In this document: in pieces, positions 24,612-34,260 of the stretch | How the letters are laid out: every line of letters starts with the position of its first letter | Position numbering within the stretch: position 1 is the first letter of the stretch | Origin: RGIG9060 sp045645985 | Lineage (GTDB): Bacteria > Spirochaetota > Spirochaetia > Treponematales > Treponemataceae | Direction: 5' to 3' | Assembly (NCBI GenBank): GCA_045645985.1 | Contig: JAZRJV010000045.1 | Location: 1 to 64,000 of the forward strand | DNA: 64,000 bases | The notes under the pieces: model-generated | Told to the model about the DNA's origin: nothing | What the model saw: only the letters and a program-made list of their open reading frames with translations | The model's database searches: none | Program-made: the position numbers and the translations under genes

Positions 24612-26448
24612 ACAATTTTTTTATAAAATCTTTTTTGTTCATTTTTTCAAGAGCTTCAATTACTAATTTTCTATTTTCAGGTTTATTAAATTGTAACAAG
24701 GCTCTTTGTAATTTTCTTTCGTGAGCACCTTTTGCAACATAAATTTTTTCCATTGTGCGAGGATCTAATTCTGTATAATACATGCAAGTTGATAAGCTTC
24801 CTGGAGTTGGATAAAAATCTTGAACTTGGTCTGGAACAAATTTTGTTTTCTTTAAATACAATAAAACATTCAAAGCATCTTCTAAAGTTGCCCCAGGATG
24901 GCCTGCAATATAATACGGAACTAAAAATTGTTTTTTGTTTAATTCAGAATTTATTTTTTTATACTCTTCAGAAAATTCTTCGTAAACTTTATGAGAACTT
25001 TTTCGCATTAAGTTTAAAACTTTATCACTTGTATGTTCTGGTGCAACTTTTAATTGTCCTGAAATATGATACTTACATAAATCTTTGAAAAAAGTTTTAT
25101 CTTTATCCAACATTAAATAATCAAAACGAATTCCACTACGGATAAAAACTTTTTTTACATCTTTTAATTCCCTAAGTTTTCTTAGAAGTTCAACATAATC
25201 GCTATGATCAACATTTAAATTTTTACAAGGATTAGTTCCAAGACAATCTTTATTCTTACAAGCACCAAATTGTTTTTGTTTTTCACAAGCATCTTGTCTA
25301 AAGTTTGCAGTCGGACCTCCAACATCGTGAATGTATCCTTTGAAGTTTTCCATCTTAGTTAAAACTTTTGCTTCTTTAATCAAAGAGTCATGACTACGAG
25401 TTTGTATTCTTCGACCTTGATGGAAAGTAATTGCACAAAATGAACAAGCACCAAAACATCCGCGGTTGCTTACCAAAGAAAAAATAACTTCACTTAAAGC
25501 AGGGATTCCTGATTTACCTTCTGAATTTTTTTTATCATACATTGGATGCCACTTTCTTGTAAAAGGAAGTTCCATAACTTCATCAAAATCTTTTGTGCTC
25601 AACGGAAATGATGGTGGTTCTTGCACAACAAAACGAGATTCACTTTGCTCGATTAAAATTTTTGCAGAAATCGCATCTGTATTTTCTTCTTGCAACAAAT
25701 ATGATTTTGCAAATTCAATTTTTGATTCATCATTATTTTTACTAACCTGCTCAAAACTTGGAAGATACACAACTTCACTTTTATTATTGTTTGCATCAAA
25801 ACAAACTTTTGGAAGATCACTTTCTTTTCCAGTACGCCAACAAGTTCCGCGCACTCCACGAATTTCGTTTGCATTCATTCCTGATTTTAATTTTTCTGCA
25901 ACTTCTAAAATTGAATACTCGCCCATTCCGTACAAAAGTAAATCTGCTTTTGAATCAAGCAAAATTGAATGCTTAACTGTGTTTGACCAATAATCATAAT
26001 GTGCCATTCTGCGAAGACTTGCTTCAATTCCACCGATGATAACATTTACACCTTTGTATGCTTCACGAATTTTTGAAACATAAGTGATAATCGCTCGGTC
26101 TGGACGATGACCTTTTTCACCACCATGTGAATAAGCATCTTCTGAACGAGGTTTGTTATTAGCAGTGTAATTTGCAACCATCGAATCCATTGCACCTGCA
26201 CTTACTAAAAAAGCTAATTTTGGTTTTCCTAAAATCTTGAAAGCTTCTACATCTTTCCAATCTGGCTGTGAAATTACACCAACTGTATATCCATTTTTTT
26301 CAAGAAGGCGACCTAAAATCGCAACTGCAAAAGACGGATGATCAACATAAGCATCACCAGAAACAAAAACAAAATCTAGTTGTTCAATATTTCTCTCTTG
26401 TAAATCTTTTTTTGAAATTGGCATAAATGTATTTTCAAAATTATTCAT
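24604..26448 (-). CDS. YgiQ-family radical SAM protein
   Basis: A 614-residue protein of the UPF0313/YgiQ group. It has an N-terminal B12-binding-like region with FVFVSGDAYVDHPSFAVAILGRLLE and GGIEASLRRMAHYDYWSN. The radical SAM core has GCFGACSFCAITFHQGRRIQTRS (CxxxCxxC), and the C-terminal part includes KVAPEHTSDKVLNLMRK. The reaction is unknown, although the family is widespread in anaerobes. It follows the importer ATPase gene by 8 nt in the same direction, so it is in that operon or coupled to it. The start could also be the Met 8 residues downstream. Confidence 0.9.
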   Translation of the reverse strand: MNNFENTFMPISKKDLQERNIEQLDFVFVSGDAYVDHPSFAVAILGRLLEKNGYTVGVISQPDWKDVEAFKILGKPKLAFLVSAGAMDSMVANYTANNKPRSEDAYSHGGEKGHRPDRAIITYVSKIREAYKGVNVIIGGIEASLRRMAHYDYWSNTVKHSILLDSKADLLLYGMGEYSILEVAEKLKSGMNANEIRGVRGTCWRTGKESDLPKVCFDANNNKSEVVYLPSFEQVSKNNDESKIEFAKSYLLQEENTDAISAKILIEQSESRFVVQEPPSFPLSTKDFDEVMELPFTRKWHPMYDKKNSEGKSGIPALSEVIFSLVSNRGCFGACSFCAITFHQGRRIQTRSHDSLIKEAKVLTKMENFKGYIHDVGGPTANFRQDACEKQKQFGACKNKDCLGTNPCKNLNVDHSDYVELLRKLRELKDVKKVFIRSGIRFDYLMLDKDKTFFKDLCKYHISGQLKVAPEHTSDKVLNLMRKSSHKVYEEFSEEYKKINSELNKKQFLVPYYIAGHPGATLEDALNVLLYLKKTKFVPDQVQDFYPTPGSLSTCMYYTELDPRTMEKIYVAKGAHERKLQRALLQFNKPENRKLVIEALEKMNKKDFIKKLFN

Positions 26449-26456
26449 AAAATTTT

Positions 26457-27248
26457 CTAATTTCCTTTTACATAAATTTGACTCTTGTTATATTCTGGAT
26501 GCAAAAAAGTTCCAAAATTTGTATTAAACGCTTTTGACAAATCTTTTGAATTTAAAATTTCTTCTGAAGTTCCAATCAATAACTGATTTTCATTTTCTAA
26601 AAGTGAATTATATTTTTTCAAAAGAAAAATTCTATCTGCAAAAATTGATGCAAGATTTATATCATGAATTGAAATTATTGCACAAATATTTTTTTCTTTT
26701 ACGATATTCCTAATTTTTTCTAACAAATTAAATTGATAATTTATATCCAAAGCAGAAGTTGGTTCGTCCAAAAGCATAACACTACAATCTTGAACAAGTG
26801 AACGAGCAATTCTTATTTTCTGAAACTCTCCACCAGAAATACAATTTATATTTTTATATAACAAATTTTCAATATCTAATAATTTTAATATTTCAAAAAT
26901 TTTATTTTCATCTTTTTTCTTTGAAAAATAATTTCCCAAAGAAATAAAATCGTACACAGAAAAATTCCAAACACAATTTTCATTTTGAGTCATCAAAGAA
27001 ATATATTTTGAAATTTCTTGTCTAGACATTTTATCAATAAATTTATCACAAACACAAATTGAATTTTTTGAAAAACTAAATTTCGGAATTTCAATATTTG
27101 CAAGAGAATACAACAACGAAGATTTACCAGAACCATTTGCACCAATCAAGCAAATAACTTCTCCAGAGTTTACATCAAAGGAAATATTATTAAGGATTAA
27201 TTCATTATATTTTGCAGTTAAATTTTTTACACCCAATAAAGTTTGCAT
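26457..27248 (-). CDS. Iron-siderophore/cobalamin-type ABC importer ATPase
   Basis: A 263-residue FecE/BtuD-family ATPase: Walker A GANGSGKSSL, signature CISGGEFQKIRIARSLVQ, Walker B VMLLDEPTSALD and switch ISIHDI. The ATG overlaps the permease stop in a TAATG junction. With the permease and binding protein it forms a type II importer. The binding protein resembles BtuF, so cobalamin or another chelated metal is the likely cargo. No cobalamin riboswitch could be fitted into the 49-bp upstream gap. Confidence 0.88.
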   Translation of the reverse strand: MQTLLGVKNLTAKYNELILNNISFDVNSGEVICLIGANGSGKSSLLYSLANIEIPKFSFSKNSICVCDKFIDKMSRQEISKYISLMTQNENCVWNFSVYDFISLGNYFSKKKDENKIFEILKLLDIENLLYKNINCISGGEFQKIRIARSLVQDCSVMLLDEPTSALDINYQFNLLEKIRNIVKEKNICAIISIHDINLASIFADRIFLLKKYNSLLENENQLLIGTSEEILNSKDLSKAFNTNFGTFLHPEYNKSQIYVKGN

Positions 27249-28291
27249 TAGAAATCCTTCTGTCTAGAAAAAATTAAAGAAATAAAAAATGGTGAACCTA
27301 ACAAAGATGTTATAATACCAACTGGTAACTCAATTGGAGAAAGAATAACTCTTGCAATGGTATCTGAAATCAAAAGTAAAACTCCACCCAAAATAATTGA
27401 TAATGGAATTAAAAATTTATGTTTTGAAGAAAATAAAATTCTAATAATGTGTGGAGAAATTAAACCAACAAATCCAATTGTTCCTCCAGCACAAACTGAA
27501 CAAGACACACAAATACTTCCTGTGATTAAAATCAAAAATCTAGTTTTCTTTACATTTAAACCTAATGACTGAGCAGAAATTTCTCCAACCGAAATTAAGT
27601 CAAGATATTTTCCAGAAACAAAAATCAAAATTAAAGAAACGCAAAAAGGAATTATCAAAAAATAAAATTCATTCCAACCTTTACCAGAAAAACTTCCTAA
27701 AAGCCAAACATAAATTGAATGCAATTGATTTTGTTTTGAAAGCAAAATTATTGAAGTAATCGATGAAAACAAAGTTCCAAGTGCAGTCCCAGTTAAAATC
27801 ACAGAAGAAGAACTTGTATATCCGTTTGCTTTTTTTGATAACAAAAAAATAATTAAACCAGAAAGAATCGCACCAACAAATGCAAAAAAAGAAATTGATT
27901 GAATAAATTTAAAAATAAAAAAACTTGGTAACAACAAAGAGCAAACTGCACCCAATGTTGCACCAGAAGTTACGCCCATAATTCCGGGTTCTGCTAAAGG
28001 ATTTCTAAAAAAACCTTGAAAGATACAACCAGCTCCTGCAAGAGTAAAACCTGTAAACATTACAAGTAAAGAACGAGGAATACGAATTTTTAAGATAATA
28101 TTTTTTAACATTAAAATTTTGTTATCAATATTTTCTTGTTTTTCTAAATTTAAAATTTGTAATAAATCATTTAAAGAAATTTTTTGAGAACCAACACAAA
28201 TCGAAACGATAAACGAAGTGATAAGTAAAATTATTAGAGAAAATAAAATTATTAAAAATTTATTTTTTTCTAAAATTTTATTGTTCATCAA
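27248..28291 (-). CDS. FecCD/BtuC-family ABC importer permease
   Basis: A 347-residue polytopic protein with about nine to ten helices. FecCD-family landmarks are KIRIPRSLLVMFTGFTLAGAGCIFQGFFRNPLAEPGIMGVTSGATLGAV in the first third, and GTIGFVGLISPHIIRILF followed by LGGVLLLISDTIAR in the last third. It overlaps the binding-protein gene by 14 nt and the ATPase gene by 1 nt, so the operon order is binding protein, permease, ATPase. Confidence 0.9.
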   Translation of the reverse strand: MMNNKILEKNKFLIILFSLIILLITSFIVSICVGSQKISLNDLLQILNLEKQENIDNKILMLKNIILKIRIPRSLLVMFTGFTLAGAGCIFQGFFRNPLAEPGIMGVTSGATLGAVCSLLLPSFFIFKFIQSISFFAFVGAILSGLIIFLLSKKANGYTSSSSVILTGTALGTLFSSITSIILLSKQNQLHSIYVWLLGSFSGKGWNEFYFLIIPFCVSLILIFVSGKYLDLISVGEISAQSLGLNVKKTRFLILITGSICVSCSVCAGGTIGFVGLISPHIIRILFSSKHKFLIPLSIILGGVLLLISDTIARVILSPIELPVGIITSLLGSPFFISLIFSRQKDF

Positions 28292-29108
28292 TTATTTCCT
28301 TTAAAAGTTTTATTGCTTCTAAAACTCTAGGTCCTGGTCGAGTAAAAATATCTCCAGAAACTGAATAAACTTTTTTATTTTTTATTGCACTAATATTTTG
28401 CCAACCATTACGAGCGTAAATTTTTTCTATATCAAATTCAGAATAATCTGGAGCAAGAATAATTTCAGGATTCATCATGATAATAACTTCTTCACTAACT
28501 TGAGGATAAGAACTTTCTAATGAATCAAAAATATTTTTTCCACCAGCGTAAAAAATAATATCATTTATAAAAGAATTTTTTCCGCAAGTTAAAAATGGAG
28601 AATTAAAAATTTCGCAATAAATATTTTTTTTACTTCCTTCACTTTTTAATTCATTCAATTCGGATTTTATTTTTGAAACATATTCATTTCCAAATTTTTC
28701 TACATTCAAAATTTTTGCAATATCAATAATCTCGTTAAAAACATCCTCAATAGAAATAATATCAGAAATGTAAACTTTAATTCCAAAACTTTCTAAAGTA
28801 TTTACAAGATGATTATGCATTCCATTTGATAAATAAACAAAATCAGGATTGTAAGATAAAATTGTTTCTAAGCTAAAACTTTTTCCATCAAAGCCTCCAA
28901 CAGAAGAAATTTTTTGTGCTTCTTCTGGAAAAGTACAGAAGTCAGTTCTTGCAACAAGTTTATCACCTTGCCCTAACGCAAAAATAATTTCAGTTCCGGC
29001 AGGAGAAAGTGAAACAATTCGTTCAATAGCAAAAAGAGAATTTAATAGAAATATAACTATAAAAAATACAAGTTGTTTTTTTGTAAAAAAAGTATTTCTA
29101 AATTTCAT
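28278..29108 (-). CDS. BtuF-like periplasmic binding protein
   Basis: The start at 29108 gives a signal peptide (KKQLVFFIVIFLLNSLFA). A Met 12 codons upstream is a weaker alternative. The mature part opens with ERIVSLSPAGTEIIFALGQGDKLVARTDFCTFPEEA, characteristic of cluster II helical-backbone metal receptors close to BtuF. It goes on with SVGGFDGKSFSLETILSYNPDFV and a long connecting helix. It should bind a cobalamin or metal-chelate ligand and deliver it to the downstream permease and ATPase. The exact ligand is not shown by sequence. Confidence 0.87.
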   Translation of the reverse strand: MKFRNTFFTKKQLVFFIVIFLLNSLFAIERIVSLSPAGTEIIFALGQGDKLVARTDFCTFPEEAQKISSVGGFDGKSFSLETILSYNPDFVYLSNGMHNHLVNTLESFGIKVYISDIISIEDVFNEIIDIAKILNVEKFGNEYVSKIKSELNELKSEGSKKNIYCEIFNSPFLTCGKNSFINDIIFYAGGKNIFDSLESSYPQVSEEVIIMMNPEIILAPDYSEFDIEKIYARNGWQNISAIKNKKVYSVSGDIFTRPGPRVLEAIKLLKEIIDEQ

Positions 29109-29193
29109 ACTTAATAAAATAAAGCAATTTTTAATACTATTCAAGATATAAAAATATTTGTATAATCAAGAAAACTTTTTTAAGGAAAAAAAA

Positions 29194-30021
29194 ATTAACT
29201 CAATTAAAATTTTATATCAAGACGAATTTATTATCATAATTGAAAAACCTTCTGGATTACTTTCAGTTTCATATGAAGGCAATCATTCTAAAACTGCATT
29301 GCAACAAATTGAAAACATCATGCACAAAAAAGGAACCTTGTCAAAAACACATCGGCCATTCGCAGTTCATCGCTTAGACAAAGACACATCAGGAGTTATG
29401 ATGTTTGCGATTTCTAAAGAAATGCAAGAAAAAATTATGAACTCTTGGCATAAAATGATTTTAGAAAGAACTTATGTTGCAGTTGCTGAAAATCCTTTTA
29501 ATAAAAAATATTATCTAACTCAAAAAGAAGGAATCATTCAAGATAAAATTACTTACAACAAAAAACATATCGGTTATGTTTCAAAAGAAGATGATAAAAA
29601 TGCAATTACAGCAAGAACTCATTATAAAATTTTGCAAGAAGGGAAAAATTACACTTTGTTCCAATTAGATTTGGACACAGGAAGAAAAAATCAAATTAGA
29701 ATTCATCTTTCAAATAAAAAATATCCAATCGCTGGTGATGAAAATTATCACGCAAAAACAAATCCATTTGGACGACTTGCACTTCACGCAAAAAATTTAG
29801 TTTTCATTCATCCTGTTACAAAAGAAAAAATGAGTTTTGAAATTCCAGAAGATAATTCTTGGTTGCAAGTTGTAAATAAAAAAGAAGCGAAAGAAAAATC
29901 AATTTCTAACAAAAAAGATTTTTCAACAAGTTCAAAAGCTGAAGATGAAATTAAAATCACTTCTCATAAAAAATTAAACAAAATGGATTTTATTCAGCGG
30001 GGAAAATTAAATAAAAAATAA
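29194..30021 (+). CDS. RluA-family pseudouridine synthase, probable ATT start
   Basis: About 275 residues. The catalytic domain runs from ILYQDEFIIIIEKPSGLLSV through the active-site motif HRLDKDTSG to LDTGRKNQIRIHLS and HPVTKEKMSFE, as in RluA/RluD/TruC enzymes that isomerise uridines in rRNA or tRNA. A Lys-rich tail of ~45 residues is extra. No ATG or GTG is suitably placed. A TTG at 29158 lies within the probable -10 region. ATT at 29194 sits 7 nt after AAGGA and is my preferred initiation codon. The upstream divergent gene is the BtuF-like protein. Which RNA is modified is unknown. Confidence 0.8.
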   Translation: MNSIKILYQDEFIIIIEKPSGLLSVSYEGNHSKTALQQIENIMHKKGTLSKTHRPFAVHRLDKDTSGVMMFAISKEMQEKIMNSWHKMILERTYVAVAENPFNKKYYLTQKEGIIQDKITYNKKHIGYVSKEDDKNAITARTHYKILQEGKNYTLFQLDLDTGRKNQIRIHLSNKKYPIAGDENYHAKTNPFGRLALHAKNLVFIHPVTKEKMSFEIPEDNSWLQVVNKKEAKEKSISNKKDFSTSSKAEDEIKITSHKKLNKMDFIQRGKLNKK

Positions 30022-30450
30022 TTATTCACTGTCGTATTTCAAAAAGTTTTTACTTCGGTTTTTCTTAACTTCGGAACGGATTTTTTTCAGTTTAAGTTTT
30101 TCTTCTTTACTTGCAAGAGTCGGTTTTGTTTTAATTCGTTTTTTTGGAATCGACAACGCTTTAACAATTCGATTTTCAATTCGAGCTAAAGCAATTTCTC
30201 GATTTCGTTCTTGATAGCGCTCGTCATCAACATCAATGAATAAACAATCATCTTTATTTATAATTGAAGCAAGTTTTGTGCGAATGAGTTTTTGTTCATC
30301 TTCGGTAATTCCTGCCAGTGATGAAATCGGTAGCACAAGATGAACTTTTGTATTTAATTTATTTACATTCTGCCCACCGTGTCCGCCACTTCGCGCAAAA
30401 GTCATTTGAGCATTTTTGATAATCGATTCGTGAAGTTCTGTTTTGTTCAT
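30022..30450 (-). CDS. arfB: Peptidyl-tRNA hydrolase ArfB-like ribosome rescue factor
   Basis: A 142-residue class-I release-factor-like protein with the catalytic GGQ in SGGHGGQNVNKLNT (near residue 25) and no codon-recognition domain. The basic C-terminal tail (IKTKPTLASKEEKLKLKKIRSEVKKNRSKN) would enter the empty mRNA channel, as in ArfB/YaeJ. It frees stalled ribosomes by hydrolysing peptidyl-tRNA. It abuts the pseudouridine synthase gene tail to tail with no gap. It is the last ordinary gene before the defence island. Confidence 0.9.
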   Translation of the reverse strand: MNKTELHESIIKNAQMTFARSGGHGGQNVNKLNTKVHLVLPISSLAGITEDEQKLIRTKLASIINKDDCLFIDVDDERYQERNREIALARIENRIVKALSIPKKRIKTKPTLASKEEKLKLKKIRSEVKKNRSKNFLKYDSE

Positions 30451-30565
30451 ACAAATATTATAACACAGATTTTTGTGATGCGGGTGTAAAATTGTGGTTT
30501 AAATATTTTGGGCATTCCATGTCTAAAGACAAGTCGAGGAGTAATTTATTAATGGAGGAAGAGAA

Positions 30566-32578
30566 CTAGATATCAATAACTTTTGGAGAATACTTATACA
30601 GAACTTGATTTAAACCATTTTTGGCTATTAGTTTGTTAAGTTCACTAAAATTATCAACTCCATCATATGGTTTATCAGAAATTGTAACATTCTTTACTTT
30701 TAAAACATAATAAGTAGCTGCTTTTGAATTGCTTTTGGTATAAATAGGTTTTAATAATTCTTCTAGATGTGTTTTTTCAACTTCATCGATTTGACAGCGT
30801 TCAGAAGGCAAAAGTGACAAATCGCCTCGTATAAATTGATTTTTTTCAACAGAATAACCAATAAATTCTTTGCAAAAATCTATATATGGATGTAAAGGGA
30901 ATCTAAAATTTTGTTCTAAATTTGTTGCATAAAAGTAAAAATAAAATTCTTTTTGATCTTTTATTGCATTAAAATAGTCTTGTCGCAAAAATCCTACAAG
31001 AATATGTTTTTGATAATCTTGAATAAAAGAAAATGAATTGTCATTTTCGTTATGATATAAATAATTTTTTGTTGGTGTTGTTTTTATTGAATCCCATATT
31101 TCAGAATTAATTGGTTGATTTTTTAGATAACTTTCCCATACTGAATTTGGATTCAATTTTATTACTTGTAAAGTTGGAAGTTCATTAAAAGTATTCTTTT
31201 GCATAGACCAATAAGGAACATCAGCATACTTTGGATTATCAGAAGTATCACTTTCCAATTTAGGGATTAAAAATACATTTGCAATTTCGCCAATCTTAAA
31301 ATTATCTATAAAAGATTTTAATGCAGAATTATAGACATATTGTTTTACAATATCTTGAATTCCTGGATTTCCTTGAAGTTTTTTATCTTGGGTTTTTAAT
31401 AAATAATATTTCCCATCAAGAATAAACATTGCAGTATTTCCAGATTTATTCTTTTTCAAAGTAACTATATCAGGAATTAAATCACCATCATAATTTGTTG
31501 CAATAGAATAGTTTTCGTGTAAATGCCATTCAGGAATTTCTATATAATCTGATAGTTTTTTACTTTTATTTTCATTATTTAAATAGCATTTTTCAATTAA
31601 GCCTTTTTCAGCAAATTGATTAATTGTCCAATTCTTTGCATACATATTTTCAAATAGTTCTGCACATACTTTTTCCCAAACAACATGAAAAGCATTTGTA
31701 CCAAAAAGACTAAACGAATCCTCTGTTTCATTTGATGAATTTTCAGCAACGTAAGTAAATAATGTTTTTAATAGATTTTGTTTTTTTGTTACAAACTGAT
31801 TTTTAATTTCCCTATCTAATCGATATTTTACATAATCTAAATCACCCAAAGAATCTAAAGTCTCATCTGTAATTTCAACTCCTTGGATATTAAATAATTC
31901 TAAAAGATTTTGAGTATCTAATTCTCTAGAACATTTTGAAACAATAACTGCATGTAATCTTTTTATAAAATCAAAATCGTTTTCTGTATTATCAATTGAA
32001 TAATAATCTAAATAATATGGTGTATTATTTTTTATATATGCAAAACTTTCGCTTATTGTTTTATCCCAAAGAGTCTCTCCATCTCCATTTATTGTGATAA
32101 TTTCTTGTTGATTCGTATATAAACCATTTTCAAAATAATCTTTTAAGATGTACAGAGATATAGCTAATCTATTGAATGTTTTACTTTCTTCATCTCCGTT
32201 ATAAAGATGAACAAACTGCTCTTTTGAATTTATTTTTTCTATAACTTGTATAACAGTTTGCATCTTTTTAAAAGGTTTTTCTTCATTATCAATATATTTT
32301 GGATAACAAATAATTACATTTTTTCCAAGTAGAACTACACCAACAAAAAAAAACTGATAAACAAAATCAGAAGAATATGACGGTATTTCTCCAATAACAA
32401 TATCTTGATCAGACAAATCAACATATTCTGGTTTTTCTATTTGAACAGTCTTTAATATTCCGTACTGTTTTAAAATATTAATTTGTTTTTTTAGATTTTC
32501 ATCAGAGTCAATGCAAAAAGATTTCTTTAAATCTTGATAAGAATAATGATGGCCTTCTCTAAAATATATTGACTCCAT
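30566..32578 (-). CDS. LlaJI-type restriction endonuclease subunit (R2)
   Basis: A 670-residue protein matching the LlaJI restriction-enzyme family by overall pattern and operon context. The C-terminal half holds a PD-(D/E)XK-type core: Glu302 in the helix HVVWEKVCAELF, IPDIV (Pro369-Asp370) and ILDGKYY (Asp388, Lys390). The N-terminal ~300 residues carry no motif I can name. In LlaJI the nuclease is driven by a McrB-like motor and needs both, which fits the AAA+ gene 21 bp upstream. GGAG precedes the ATG. It is the last gene of the operon. Catalytic residues are my reading, not tested. Confidence 0.82.
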   Translation of the reverse strand: MESIYFREGHHYSYQDLKKSFCIDSDENLKKQINILKQYGILKTVQIEKPEYVDLSDQDIVIGEIPSYSSDFVYQFFFVGVVLLGKNVIICYPKYIDNEEKPFKKMQTVIQVIEKINSKEQFVHLYNGDEESKTFNRLAISLYILKDYFENGLYTNQQEIITINGDGETLWDKTISESFAYIKNNTPYYLDYYSIDNTENDFDFIKRLHAVIVSKCSRELDTQNLLELFNIQGVEITDETLDSLGDLDYVKYRLDREIKNQFVTKKQNLLKTLFTYVAENSSNETEDSFSLFGTNAFHVVWEKVCAELFENMYAKNWTINQFAEKGLIEKCYLNNENKSKKLSDYIEIPEWHLHENYSIATNYDGDLIPDIVTLKKNKSGNTAMFILDGKYYLLKTQDKKLQGNPGIQDIVKQYVYNSALKSFIDNFKIGEIANVFLIPKLESDTSDNPKYADVPYWSMQKNTFNELPTLQVIKLNPNSVWESYLKNQPINSEIWDSIKTTPTKNYLYHNENDNSFSFIQDYQKHILVGFLRQDYFNAIKDQKEFYFYFYATNLEQNFRFPLHPYIDFCKEFIGYSVEKNQFIRGDLSLLPSERCQIDEVEKTHLEELLKPIYTKSNSKAATYYVLKVKNVTISDKPYDGVDNFSELNKLIAKNGLNQVLYKYSPKVIDI

Positions 32579-32599
32579 TTACAAAATCTCCTGCAACTT

Positions 32600-34246
32600 T
32601 TACTGTTCAAACAAAGAAGTTGTACCTGTATTTCCTTCAGAAACAACAACATCTTCTTTGGTATTATCATTTTCTGATAATTTAATATTTGAAATATCAA
32701 TTTGAAAAACATCAAGACCTTTTTCATCAAATTGTTTACAAATTTCAGAGAAAATGTATTTATTATTATCAATCTCAAACAGCTGTTTAACTTTCATTTT
32801 TGCTGCATCTTCAAAAAGATACATAATAACTTTACTTTTAAAAAGTTTCACAAAGTTTTTTGTATTAACTAATGCATTTTCTAAAACCGTTTTTGATAAG
32901 AAAAAAGGTCCTAATAGCTTGTCTTCATTTATACTCATTTCAATTAGTTTAGTATTTATTGCTTTACGAAGCTCATTCCAATTAACTTTTTGATTTGAAT
33001 TAATTGGAATTTCATAGTCTTTCACTTTGTCTTCATTATCATCAATTCCAATGTATTCAAATTCCCAGCGACGCTTAAAGGCTGTATCCATAGGGAAGAC
33101 ACCTTGGTCTGCACTATTCATTGTTGCCCAAATGTACATATTTGATGGAATCGAAAGCTCATCTTCATAAATTCCTTTTTTTGCAAGATATTTTTTTATA
33201 TCTTCACTAGCTGCAACTTTATATTCACTTTCTCCATCTGAATTACGATCAAGAAGTTGAAACACATCTCCAAATACGGCAGCAACATTTGCACGATTTA
33301 TTTCTTCAATCAATAATAAGTAATTGTTATTTGGATTTTGTTTTGCTGCAGCATAAATACGCATAAATGGACCTGAAACATATTGATAAGCAATCTGTTT
33401 TTCGTCAGAAGAACCTTGAATAGGTAAATTAACATATGGTCTTATTGCTTTTCCGTGATTTCTTTCAACTGAATTATCACCCACTGCAGGAGTTCCATCA
33501 GCTTTTTTTGTTTTAAAATTTTCATCCGTAAACAATCCAAGAAGAATTGGTAATCTAGTTAAGTCTCCATCTTTAAAGTTTTCATACAACAAATCATACT
33601 TTTCTTGAGAAGTCTTATTTGCGTCTTGTAATATAGACAATATGTGTTGTTGTTCATCTGATAAAAGTTTCTTATTTGGTTCAGACATTGTAGGTTTATA
33701 TGTTCCAACAAATTGTGCATAACTGTAATTTGGGTGGAAAGTTACTCTCTCGAAGTTAGTTCCAAAAACCTTGGAATCTTCATTGAGCTGAAAACTTTTT
33801 CCAGTTCCAGGTGCACCAAAGACTATTCGATTACGAGAAAAAGGAATAGAATTGCTAATTGGTTCTTCAACATTTTTATGTAATGTTACTCCAATTCTAT
33901 TTAGAATAGCTTTTTCAATTTCTTTATACTGTTCTTCGGTAATCTCAATTAAATCATTACCACTTACAATTTCCTCTTTAATTTTAGCTTCAAGCGATGG
34001 TAAAAGAGAATTACTTTTTACACCATTTAAAATTTGTAATATTTTTGCTAAAGTAATCTTTCCGTTTGACATTGAAAGACCATTAAATATATATCTATAT
34101 TCAGAAATTGGATTCTCACAAAATCCAATAATCCTATCTTCTACATTAATTGTGTTTGACGTTCTAACAGTCATTTTTATCTGAGATTCAGTATTTTCTG
34201 AAAGAGCTGTTATACCGGACTTTATTACATAAATAAAATATTTCAT
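32600..34246 (-). CDS. McrB-like AAA+ NTPase, LlaJI R1 motor subunit
   Basis: I set the start at the ATG at 34246 (MKYFIYVIKSG) because AAGGGAG lies just upstream. A Met 13 codons earlier would overlap the previous gene and lacks a ribosome site. The N-terminal ~125 residues are a small beta-rich region with NVEDRIIGFCENP, plausibly the DNA-reading domain (EVE/PUA- or B3-like). The AAA+ domain has Walker A GAPGTGKS (144-151), Walker B LLLIEEINRA and the McrB-type MNSADQGVFPMDTAFKRRWEF. McrB-like motors hydrolyse GTP or ATP to translocate DNA and activate the partner nuclease. Confidence 0.87.
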   Translation of the reverse strand: MKYFIYVIKSGITALSENTESQIKMTVRTSNTINVEDRIIGFCENPISEYRYIFNGLSMSNGKITLAKILQILNGVKSNSLLPSLEAKIKEEIVSGNDLIEITEEQYKEIEKAILNRIGVTLHKNVEEPISNSIPFSRNRIVFGAPGTGKSFQLNEDSKVFGTNFERVTFHPNYSYAQFVGTYKPTMSEPNKKLLSDEQQHILSILQDANKTSQEKYDLLYENFKDGDLTRLPILLGLFTDENFKTKKADGTPAVGDNSVERNHGKAIRPYVNLPIQGSSDEKQIAYQYVSGPFMRIYAAAKQNPNNNYLLLIEEINRANVAAVFGDVFQLLDRNSDGESEYKVAASEDIKKYLAKKGIYEDELSIPSNMYIWATMNSADQGVFPMDTAFKRRWEFEYIGIDDNEDKVKDYEIPINSNQKVNWNELRKAINTKLIEMSINEDKLLGPFFLSKTVLENALVNTKNFVKLFKSKVIMYLFEDAAKMKVKQLFEIDNNKYIFSEICKQFDEKGLDVFQIDISNIKLSENDNTKEDVVVSEGNTGTTSLFEQ

Positions 34247-34260
34247 GTTTTTCTCCCTTA

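Noticed and set aside
29158..29193. TTG start for the RluA-family gene
   Set aside because: It overlaps the TATAAT -10 hexamer and lacks a ribosome site; ATT at 29194 fits better.
29109..29193. Cobalamin riboswitch before the BtuF-like operon
   Set aside because: Only 49 bp separate it from the divergent gene's upstream region and no conserved B12-box-like block is visible.
30519..30569. A 16-residue frame (MSKDKSRSNLLMEEEN) at the left border of the defence island
   Set aside because: Too short to support as a gene and no similarity I can name; possibly a scar of integration, but there is no matching repeat at the right border.
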